NCBI GenBank assembly: GCA_002390165.1
Contig: DGOU01000108.1
Coordinates: 1 to 6,430 of the forward strand
Source: Lutibacter sp. UBA4458
Lineage (GTDB): Bacteria > Bacteroidota > Bacteroidia > Flavobacteriales > Flavobacteriaceae
Length of the DNA: 6,430 bases
Reading direction: 5' to 3'
Made by a program: the position numbers and the translations under genes
Shown: positions 1 to 5,065 of the stretch, one piece after another
Layout: every line of letters starts with the position of its first letter
Numbering within the stretch: the first letter of the stretch is position 1
The notes under the pieces: generated by a model
The model's input: the letters and a program-made list of their open reading frames with translations, nothing else
Told to the model about the DNA's origin: nothing
Databases searched by the model: none

Positions 1-125
1 GCTATTTTCTGCATTGTGGCGGTTATATATCCTACTTCTGAAAAAAGTAATAAGGCAGAATCCATTATTGTCCTTTTCATTTTTTGTCTTATTTCTTTAT
101 TTTGATTTATTGTTCTAGGTGACAT
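1..125 (-). CDS. TetR-family transcriptional regulator, N-terminal part (runs off the left edge)
   Basis: Reading leftward from the ATG at 125-123 gives 41 codons open to the window edge, too short to be listed by a length-filtered ORF search. The peptide starts MSPRTINQNKEI, then a basic stretch, then MDSALLLFSEVGYITATMQ followed by KIA. This is the standard start of the TetR DNA-binding domain: helix 1 (I-x-x-A-x-x-L-F), the 'xxGY' turn, then T-x-x-x-IA leading into the helix-turn-helix. TetR proteins are dimeric repressors that release DNA on binding a small ligand; the ligand domain lies outside the window, so the effector and target are unknown. Later ATGs at codons 16 and 21 would cut into or close to helix 1, so the first ATG is preferred. 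The gene is divergent from the oxidoreductase operon, and a palindrome lies 10 bases upstream. Family assignment is fairly secure; function is not. Confidence 0.8.
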   Translation of the reverse strand, partial: MSPRTINQNKEIRQKMKRTIMDSALLLFSEVGYITATMQKI

Positions 126-134
126 TTATAGTTT

Positions 135-154
135 TTGACTGAATGGTTAGTCAA
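135..154. promoter_or_regulatory. Putative TetR-type operator palindrome
   Basis: The 20-base sequence TTGACTGAATGGTTAGTCAA has perfect 6-base outer arms (TTGACT/AGTCAA) around an 8-base core; 7 of the 10 symmetric positions pair. It lies 10 bases upstream of the start codon of the leftward TetR-family gene. Size, symmetry and place fit an autoregulatory operator for a TetR dimer, which is the common arrangement in this family. It is about 180 bases from the start of the rightward operon's transcript, so control of that operon by the same site is possible but not shown. Confidence 0.55.
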
Positions 155-164
155 GTTACAAAAA

Positions 165-201
165 AAAATATAAATCAATTTAATCCTAAATAAAACCAAA
201 A
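165..201 (-). promoter_or_regulatory. Weak candidate promoter for the TetR-family gene
   Basis: On the minus strand, TTTTG (201-197) is followed after 24 bases by TATATTTT (172-165), which matches the Bacteroidota -7 box TAnnTTTG at seven of eight positions. The spacing is slightly longer than usual for this promoter class (about 17-23). Transcription would start near 158, placing the palindrome at 135-154 just downstream, where bound repressor would block transcription. The region is so A/T-rich that a chance match is quite possible. Confidence 0.3.
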
Positions 202-294
202 TTCACCGAGATAAATTAAAACCTTTTCCTTTATATGTTCATTTTAAATAAAACTTCATATTATAAAAAAAGCTAAAATTGATTTATATCATAG

Positions 295-322
295 TTTCTA
301 CAACGTTTTCGTAGTATATTTG
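295..322 (+). promoter_or_regulatory. Candidate promoter of the 2-oxoacid oxidoreductase operon
   Basis: TATATTTG at 315-322 is an exact match to the Bacteroidota -7 consensus TAnnTTTG. The -33 element is poor: TTT at 295-297, seventeen bases upstream, stands where TTG is expected. The predicted transcript would start near 328-330 and carry a leader of about 40 bases. The leader is A/T-rich without a Shine-Dalgarno sequence, as is normal in this phylum. The spacer holds a small interrupted inverted repeat, CTAC/GTAG (298-301 and 311-314), that could be a regulator site but is too short to call. Confidence 0.55.
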
Positions 323-368
323 TGAATAGTTTAATTACAAGGTTATATTAACATCTAAATTTATTAAA

Positions 369-599
369 ATGGCAAAAGTAAAAGGCGCAATTGTTGTAGA
401 TACTGAAGTTTGTAAAGGCTGTGAAGTTTGTATGCCAGTATGTGCAGATAATGTGATTTCAATGTCCAAAGATGTAAACAGAAAAGGTTATCATTATGCA
501 TTTATGGAAAACCCTGAGGCTTGCACTGGTTGTACTAACTGTGCAATAGTTTGCCCAGATAGAGCAATAACCGTTTATAGAGTAAAAGTTAGTGCTTAA
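369..599 (+). CDS. korD: Ferredoxin-like delta subunit, 2[4Fe-4S], of 2-oxoacid:ferredoxin oxidoreductase
   Basis: This 76-residue cytoplasmic protein carries two four-cysteine cluster motifs, each C-x2-C-x2-C-x3-C: Cys15, 18, 21, 25 and Cys52, 55, 58, 62. This is the layout of an 8Fe ferredoxin domain and of the separate delta subunit of four-subunit 2-oxoacid oxidoreductases, which moves electrons from the TPP site of the alpha/beta core to an external ferredoxin. The second motif ends with the usual Cys-Pro; the first has Cys25-Ala26 instead, a small departure. The gene is first in the operon, 15 bases before the alpha subunit gene, and the order delta-alpha-beta-gamma supports the subunit role over that of a free ferredoxin. 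No gene for the final electron acceptor is visible nearby. The symbol names the subunit class; the substrate is unproven. Confidence 0.9.
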   Translation: MAKVKGAIVVDTEVCKGCEVCMPVCADNVISMSKDVNRKGYHYAFMENPEACTGCTNCAIVCPDRAITVYRVKVSA

Positions 600-614
600 C
601 TAAAACGAATTAAT

Positions 615-1742
615 ATGTCAGAATTAAAATTAATGAAGGGAAACGAAGCCTTAGCAGAAGCTGCAATTAGAGCTGGCGTTGATGCTTATTTTGGTTACCC
701 TATTACTCCTCAAACAGAATTGATTGAGTATTTAATGAGCCAAAAAACGGAAGAGCGAACAGGAATGGTTTGTCTTCAAGCAGAGAGTGAAATAGCCGCT
801 ATAAATATGGTTTATGGTGCAGCTAGTACTGGAAAAAAAGTATTTACCTCGTCTTCAAGCCCTGGAGTTTCTTTAAAACAAGAAGGTATCTCATACATTG
901 CAGGAGCTGAATTACCTGCCGTAATTGTTAACGTTGTTAGAGGAGGACCCGGATTAGGAACTATACAACCATCACAAGCCGATTATTTTCAATCTGTAAA
1001 AGGCGGTGGTCATGGCGATTATAAATTATATGTATTAGCACCATCTTCCGTTCAGGAAATGTCCGATTTTGTAGAAGATGCATTTGACATTGCATTTAAA
1101 TACAACGCTCCAGTTTTAATTTTATCCGATGGTTTAATTGGCCAAATGATGGAAAAAGTAGAATTAAAACCTCAACAAAAAAGAAGAACGGATGCTGAAG
1201 TTATTGCACAATGTGGAAGTTGGGCTACAACTGGAAAAACTAAAGATAGAGAACGAAATATTATCACATCACTCGATTTGCAATCGGAAAAAATGGAAGC
1301 CAGAGTTCATAGATTACTCAAAAAATATGAACAAATGGAGAAAGAAGATCTTCGATTCGAAAAAATTAATTGTGATGATGCTGAATATTTAATTGTTGCC
1401 TATGGTTCTAGTGCTAGAATTGCTCAAAAAGCAGTTGAAATAGCTAGATCTAAAGGAGTAAAAGTTGGGTTATTACGTCCAATTACTTTATTTCCTTTCC
1501 CTAAAAAACAACTATTTGATTTGGCAGATCAAGTAAAAGGAATACTAAGCGTTGAACTTAATGCAGGACAAATGGTAGAAGATGTAAAATTATCTACTGA
1601 ATTTAAAGTGCCTGTTGAACATTTTGGAAGAACTGGAGGAATTATTCATACCCCAGAAGAAATTTTAGAAGCTTTAGAACAAAAAATAATAAATAATGGA
1701 AGTATTAGACATCATAAAACCAGAGAATCAAGTATTTTGTAA
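615..1742 (+). CDS. vorB: 2-oxoacid:ferredoxin oxidoreductase alpha subunit, VorB/KorA type
   Basis: This 375-residue protein is the alpha subunit of an enzyme that converts a 2-oxoacid plus CoA to acyl-CoA, CO2 and reduced ferredoxin. The N-terminal pyrimidine-binding domain shows FGYPITPQTE (26-35), AESEIAAINMVYGAA (56-70, with the Glu that in this family contacts the TPP aminopyrimidine) and RGGPGLGTIQPSQAD (109-123). A linker with SWATTG (202-207) and a charged helix (about 220-250) precedes the C-terminal domain, marked by VAYGSSARIA (261-270), LLRPITLFPFP (286-296) and GQMVEDVK (318-325). There is no N-terminal gamma-domain fusion, in keeping with the separate gamma gene downstream. The linker features resemble the VorB (2-oxoisovalerate) group, but substrate cannot be read from sequence; 2-oxoglutarate (KorA) is the main alternative. 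The last 15 or so residues lie in the overlap with the next gene and look like an added tail. Confidence 0.9.
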   Translation: MSELKLMKGNEALAEAAIRAGVDAYFGYPITPQTELIEYLMSQKTEERTGMVCLQAESEIAAINMVYGAASTGKKVFTSSSSPGVSLKQEGISYIAGAELPAVIVNVVRGGPGLGTIQPSQADYFQSVKGGGHGDYKLYVLAPSSVQEMSDFVEDAFDIAFKYNAPVLILSDGLIGQMMEKVELKPQQKRRTDAEVIAQCGSWATTGKTKDRERNIITSLDLQSEKMEARVHRLLKKYEQMEKEDLRFEKINCDDAEYLIVAYGSSARIAQKAVEIARSKGVKVGLLRPITLFPFPKKQLFDLADQVKGILSVELNAGQMVEDVKLSTEFKVPVEHFGRTGGIIHTPEEILEALEQKIINNGSIRHHKTRESSIL

Positions 1743-2469
1743 AACAAAATTAATGACCAATGCAGCCTTGTCATACTGCCCAGGTTGCGGACATGGTACC
1801 GCCCATAATTTAACTATGGAAGTAATTGATGAAATGGGAATTGCTGAAGATACTATTGGAGTTGCTCCAGTAGGCTGTTCTGTACTTGCATATGATTTCA
1901 TGAATATTGATATGACTCAGGCGGCTCATGGTCGTGCTCCTGCTGTTGCAACTGCAATTGCTAGAACTTGGCCAGAAAAATATGTATTTACCTATCAAGG
2001 AGATGGCGATTTAGCAGCTATTGGTACTGCAGAAACTATTCACGCTTGTAATCGTGGAGAAAATATAGTTATCATTTTTGTAAATAACGGAATTTATGGA
2101 ATGACTGGTGGACAAATGGCGCCTACCACTTTACCAGGTATGAAATCTACTACATCACCTTTTGGTAGAGATGTGAAAACCATGGGATCTCCTATAAAAA
2201 TGACTGAATTGGTAGCACAATTACCTGGCACATATTATGTTACCAGACAATCTGTGCATACGCATAAAAATGTTCGTAAAGCTAAAAAAGCTATTAAAAA
2301 GGCATTTGAAAATATTAAATTAAAAAAAGGTATTTCATTTGTTGAAATAGTTTCAAACTGTAATTCTGGTTGGAAAATGACTCCAAACGATGCCAATAAA
2401 TGGATGGAAGATAATATGTTTCCATATTATCCTTTAGGAGATATTAAAGTAAATGGTAAATTAAAATAA
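1696..2469 (+). CDS. korB: 2-oxoacid:ferredoxin oxidoreductase beta subunit, TPP-binding
   Basis: The 257-residue beta subunit binds thiamine pyrophosphate and pairs with alpha to form the active site. Visible motifs are YCPGCGHG (27-34), AHGRAPAVATAIAR (77-90), and the TPP/Mg signature GDGD (102-105) followed by NN (130-131) in VNNGIYGMTGGQ. The start at 1696 overlaps the alpha gene by 47 bases in another frame. I prefer it to the ATG at 1753 because it keeps the segment DIIKPEN...TKLM before the CPGCGHG motif, which related beta subunits normally possess in similar form. Starting at 1753 would leave only seven residues before the CPGCGHG motif. The overlap suggests translational coupling, helping equal production of alpha and beta. 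No extra cysteine pair is seen near the C-terminus, so the iron-sulfur clusters must come from the delta subunit. The gamma gene follows after 7 bases. Confidence 0.9.
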   Translation: MEVLDIIKPENQVFCKTKLMTNAALSYCPGCGHGTAHNLTMEVIDEMGIAEDTIGVAPVGCSVLAYDFMNIDMTQAAHGRAPAVATAIARTWPEKYVFTYQGDGDLAAIGTAETIHACNRGENIVIIFVNNGIYGMTGGQMAPTTLPGMKSTTSPFGRDVKTMGSPIKMTELVAQLPGTYYVTRQSVHTHKNVRKAKKAIKKAFENIKLKKGISFVEIVSNCNSGWKMTPNDANKWMEDNMFPYYPLGDIKVNGKLK

Positions 2470-2476
2470 TTAAATT

Positions 2477-3046
2477 ATGACAGAAGAAATAATTATAGCA
2501 GGTTTTGGAGGTCAAGGTGTACTTTCCATGGGTAAAATATTAGCCTATTCTGGAATAATGCAAGACAAAGAAGTTAGCTGGATGCCTTCTTATGGCCCAG
2601 AAATGCGTGGTGGGACTGCAAATGTTACGGTAATTTTAAGTGATGATCGCATTAGCTCTCCTTATTTAAAAGTTTTTGATACCGCAATTATTTTAAACCA
2701 ACAGTCTATGGATAAATTTGAAGAATCCGTAAAACCTGGAGGTATTTTAGTGTACGATCCAAATGGAATTACGCATCATCCAACAAGAACTGATATTAAA
2801 ATATTTCAAATTAATGGTAGTAAATTAGCTGCTGAAATGGGAAATAAAAAAATATTTAATATGGTGGTAATGGGTGCATTTTTAAAAATTAAACCAATTG
2901 TAAAATTGGAAAATGTACTTGCTGGTCTTAAAAAATCACTTCCAGAAAGATACCATCATTTAATTCCTTTAAATGAAAAAGCTATGAAAATTGGAATGAA
3001 TAATGTTACCCCATACCAAGTGGCAAGTCAATTTGCACACAATTAA
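2477..3046 (+). CDS. korC: 2-oxoacid:ferredoxin oxidoreductase gamma subunit
   Basis: The 189-residue protein has the hallmarks of the gamma (POR/KOR catalytic-domain-type) subunit: IAGFGGQGVLSMGKILA at the N-terminus (7-23, glycine-rich loop) and SYGPEMRGGTANVTVILSD (38-56). Its length is normal for the stand-alone gamma subunit. In this family it completes the CoA-handling part of the alpha/beta/gamma/delta complex in the cytoplasm. It is the last gene of the operon: the gap to the beta gene is 7 bases, and a strong hairpin terminator starts about 20 bases after the stop codon. Assignment to the family is secure; the substrate of the whole enzyme is not determined. Confidence 0.92.
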   Translation: MTEEIIIAGFGGQGVLSMGKILAYSGIMQDKEVSWMPSYGPEMRGGTANVTVILSDDRISSPYLKVFDTAIILNQQSMDKFEESVKPGGILVYDPNGITHHPTRTDIKIFQINGSKLAAEMGNKKIFNMVVMGAFLKIKPIVKLENVLAGLKKSLPERYHHLIPLNEKAMKIGMNNVTPYQVASQFAHN

Positions 3047-3066
3047 ATTTAATAGTTTTATTCTTT

Positions 3067-3114
3067 AAAACAGTTATTTTGTATATTTAAAATTACAAAA
3101 TAACTGTTTTTTTT
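3067..3114 (+). terminator. Rho-independent terminator of the oxidoreductase operon
   Basis: The perfect stem CAGTTATTTTGTA (3071-3083) / TACAAAATAACTG (3094-3106) encloses a 10-base loop and is followed by eight T (3107-3114). Four flanking A (3067-3070) can pair with the first T's, extending the stem to 17 base pairs. The stem is A/T-rich, which is usual in such a genome. The T-tract ends exactly one base before the ATG of the next gene, so nothing separates terminator and start codon. Confidence 0.85.
3082..3089 (+). promoter_or_regulatory. Possible -7 box of the epimerase-like gene, inside the terminator hairpin
   Basis: TATATTTA at 3082-3089 matches the Bacteroidota -7 box TAnnTTTG at seven of eight positions and spans the loop of the terminator. 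A clear TTG -33 element is missing; only a T-rich stretch around 3055-3060 is suitably placed. If used, the transcript would begin near 3095 and have a leader of about 20 bases, made of the right hairpin arm and T-tract. Support is weak, but the gene needs some promoter here if the terminator is efficient. Confidence 0.3.
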
Positions 3115-4014
3115 ATGGCTATTATATTAATAACTGGCGGATCTGGTTTCATTGGAAAAAAACTTTCCAATCTATTAAAAGAAAAAGGATATAAGGTCTT
3201 TATTTTAAGCAGAACCAAAAGCAACCATCCAAATACTTTTTATTGGAATTTAAAAGAAAATTATATTGATGAACAAGCTATAATTCAAACAGATTATATT
3301 ATCCATTTAGCTGGTGCTAGTATTGCAGATAAAAGGTGGACAAAAGAACGAAAAAAAGTATTAATCAACAGCAGAATTAATTCTGCTAATTTACTATTTA
3401 ATAAGGTAAAAGAATTAAATCCAAACCTTAAAGGTTTTATTGCTGCATCTGGAATTGGATTTTATGGCGCAACAACTACTGAAAAAATTTATGAAGAAAA
3501 TGATACTTCAGGAGATGACTTTATAAGTGAAATTTGTAAATTATGGGAAAAAGCATCCTTACAATTTAATTCCATAAACATAAGAACTGTTATTTTTAGA
3601 ACAGGAATTGTCTTTTCAAACGGAGGTGGTGCATTTCCAAAATTATTTAAACCTATAAAATTTGGATTTGGAGCTGTTCTAGGTAACGGAAAACAATACT
3701 TTCCTTGGATTCATATAGATGATTTATGTGATTTATATTTAGAATCCATTGAAAATAAAGAACTTAAAGGCATTTATAATGCTATTGCTCCAAATTATTG
3801 TACTAATAAACAGTTGACAAAAAAAATAGCAAATACTCTTGGCAAAAAAATTTGGTTACCAAATATACCCTCCTTTATATTTAAATTATTTTTTGGTGAA
3901 ATGTCTATAATTTTATTAGAAGGAAGTAGAGTCTCTTCAAAAAAAATTAAGGATACTGGTTTTAAATTCAATTTTAGGAACTTAGAAACTGCTCTTAAAG
4001 ATTTAATTAACTAA
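3115..4014 (+). CDS. TIGR01777-type NAD(P)-binding epimerase-like protein (SDR39U1/YfcH family)
   Basis: This 299-residue protein has the usual full length of the TIGR01777 group of extended short-chain dehydrogenase-like proteins. Visible features are the Rossmann loop TGGSGFIG (7-14), LSR (31-33, an Arg position that usually favours NADP(H)), the family signature HLAGASIADKRWTKERKK (64-81), FIAASGIGFYG (108-118), a W-E pair at 144-145, and FRTGIVFSNGGGAFPKL (161-177) with LGNGKQYFPWIHIDDL (189-204). The C-terminal part (about 250-298) with GEMSIILLEGSRVSSKKIKD fits the DUF1731 domain. Known members bind NADP(H), but physiological substrates are mostly undefined, so no reaction is claimed. 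Residue 116 is Phe where many relatives have Tyr. There is no membrane segment or signal peptide. The start is fixed by the MxILITGGxG opening. The gene directly abuts the upstream terminator and overlaps the converging gene by 8 bases. Confidence 0.88.
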   Translation: MAIILITGGSGFIGKKLSNLLKEKGYKVFILSRTKSNHPNTFYWNLKENYIDEQAIIQTDYIIHLAGASIADKRWTKERKKVLINSRINSANLLFNKVKELNPNLKGFIAASGIGFYGATTTEKIYEENDTSGDDFISEICKLWEKASLQFNSINIRTVIFRTGIVFSNGGGAFPKLFKPIKFGFGAVLGNGKQYFPWIHIDDLCDLYLESIENKELKGIYNAIAPNYCTNKQLTKKIANTLGKKIWLPNIPSFIFKLFFGEMSIILLEGSRVSSKKIKDTGFKFNFRNLETALKDLIN

Positions 4015-4957
4015 TTAAGTTTTCTATAATTTTTTGAACAGGCAAAATTTCTTTGGTATGCTCAATACTTGGTCCTGCAACCCAAACCGTTTTATAGGTT
4101 GCTTTTGTAGCAGCATTTTGAGTAGCTCTCATCCCTATAGAAAACCTTATCATTTTAACCCACTTTTTAAGTTTTTTATTTTTATTTAGCAATTTTTCAA
4201 TCCAAGTTTGTTTAGTCCCAATTTTTTGAACGTATGGTGTGTTAATTACGGTACAAGGAGTTCCTGAAATTTTTTCAGTAACAACAATTCCTTTAGCATT
4301 ATAATCTACACAAGCTTGTTTGTAATCTTTAGTTACGCCAGCTTCTTCAGAAGCAATAAATAAACTTCCAACAGAAGCACCAACAGCGCCATAATTTAAT
4401 ATTTTATCTAAATCATCTTTACACCCTACTCCACCAGCGGAAATTACTGGAATTGAACAATTTTCAACAATTTGAGTAATTAATTCCTTTGGATTTATAT
4501 TTCCTCGATGCCCACCTGCCTGATTATTAACCGCTACAATTGCATCTGCGCCTAAACTTTCCACCTTTTGAGCAAATTTTAAATCGGTAACATCACAAAA
4601 AACTTTTATTCCTTTTTTATGTGCTTTTTTTATAGTTTCTGAAGGATTTCCTAAAGAAGTAATTATAAAATCTGCTCCTTCAGAACAAATAATATCTAAT
4701 TGATGTTTATACTTAATGTTCGATTTATTTACTATTAAATTAAAACCAAATGAGCCACCTCCTACTTTTGCCTTTTTTAGTTCTTGTAACGCTGCTATTA
4801 ACTCCTTATCCGTTCTGTAGTTTAAGGCTGGAATACATCCTGCAATACCGCTTTTCATTGCCTCAATAACCATTTTAGTATTAGAAACTAAAAACATTGG
4901 AGCTTGAATAATAGGGTATTTAATTTTTAAAAGTTCGGTTAGTTTGGTGGTGTTCAT
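4007..4957 (-). CDS. Nitronate monooxygenase-family FMN enzyme (2-nitropropane dioxygenase-like)
   Basis: This 316-residue protein is a TIM-barrel flavoprotein of the NMO family, whose members oxidise alkyl nitronates with O2 or act as NAD(P)H-dependent flavin reductases. Seen in the sequence: YPIIQAPM (14-21), the FMN/substrate motif NNQAGGHRG (144-152) with the expected catalytic His150, the phosphate-binding loop ISAGGVG (172-178) and the second glycine strand GASVGSLFIASEEA (193-206). A lysine-rich stretch lies near 259-268 (KNKKLKKWVK). The start is set at the ATG at 4957-4955. A longer reading from TTG at 4975 would add six residues, but that codon lies inside the promoter -7 box, so it cannot be in the mRNA from that promoter. 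The gene has its own promoter and sits beyond the dnaK terminator, so it is probably a separate unit. The physiological substrate is unknown. Confidence 0.87.
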   Translation of the reverse strand: MNTTKLTELLKIKYPIIQAPMFLVSNTKMVIEAMKSGIAGCIPALNYRTDKELIAALQELKKAKVGGGSFGFNLIVNKSNIKYKHQLDIICSEGADFIITSLGNPSETIKKAHKKGIKVFCDVTDLKFAQKVESLGADAIVAVNNQAGGHRGNINPKELITQIVENCSIPVISAGGVGCKDDLDKILNYGAVGASVGSLFIASEEAGVTKDYKQACVDYNAKGIVVTEKISGTPCTVINTPYVQKIGTKQTWIEKLLNKNKKLKKWVKMIRFSIGMRATQNAATKATYKTVWVAGPSIEHTKEILPVQKIIENLIS

Positions 4958-4972
4958 GGTTAAATATTTTTT

Positions 4973-5005
4973 CAAATATACTAATTATTATGCACGCATA
5001 ACAAA
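4973..5005 (-). promoter_or_regulatory. Promoter of the nitronate monooxygenase-like gene
   Basis: Read on the minus strand, TTTG (5005-5002) is followed after 21 bases by TATATTTG (4980-4973), an exact fit to the Bacteroidota sigma-factor consensus TTG-N17-23-TAnnTTTG. Transcription should start near 4967, giving a leader of only about 10 bases before the ATG at 4957. It is the best promoter match in the window and decides the start codon of the gene. Confidence 0.75.
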
Positions 5006-5016
5006 TTTAGTGAAAC

Positions 5017-5047
5017 AAAAAAGAGGCTCAATAAGAGCCTCTTTTTT
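5017..5047 (-). terminator. Rho-independent terminator of dnaK
   Basis: A 13-bp perfect stem (5017-5029 with 5035-5047) has a GC-rich 7-bp heart, GAGGCTC/GAGCCTC, a 5-base loop AATAA, and six A on one side with six T on the other. It begins 18 bases past the dnaK stop codon on the minus strand. Because of its A6/T6 flanks it could terminate in both directions, but no gene on the plus strand needs it here. It insulates dnaK from the leftward flavoprotein gene. Confidence 0.9.
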
Positions 5048-5065
5048 ACACTATAAAAGTTGTAT

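Noticed and set aside
155..294. Possible small RNA, riboswitch or small ORF in the divergent intergenic region
   Set aside because: The stretch is A/T-rich with poly-A runs; apart from the weak minus-strand promoter candidate, no stable hairpin, conserved RNA motif or convincing coding frame was seen.
1192..1392. 66-codon plus-strand ORF inside the alpha subunit gene
   Set aside because: It is an out-of-frame shadow of a well-supported conserved gene and shows no recognisable domain.
1810..1998. 62-codon minus-strand ORF opposite the beta subunit gene
   Set aside because: It is antisense to the conserved TPP-binding gene, Ser/Asn/Ile-rich, and without a family match or promoter.
1753..2469. 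Shorter beta subunit starting at ATG 1753, which would remove the gene overlap
   Set aside because: It would delete the family-like segment before CPGCGHG; kept only as a less likely alternative.
4958..4975. Six-residue N-terminal extension of the flavoprotein from a TTG codon
   Set aside because: The TTG lies within the promoter -7 box and homologs begin close to the ATG at 4957; the ATG is the better start.
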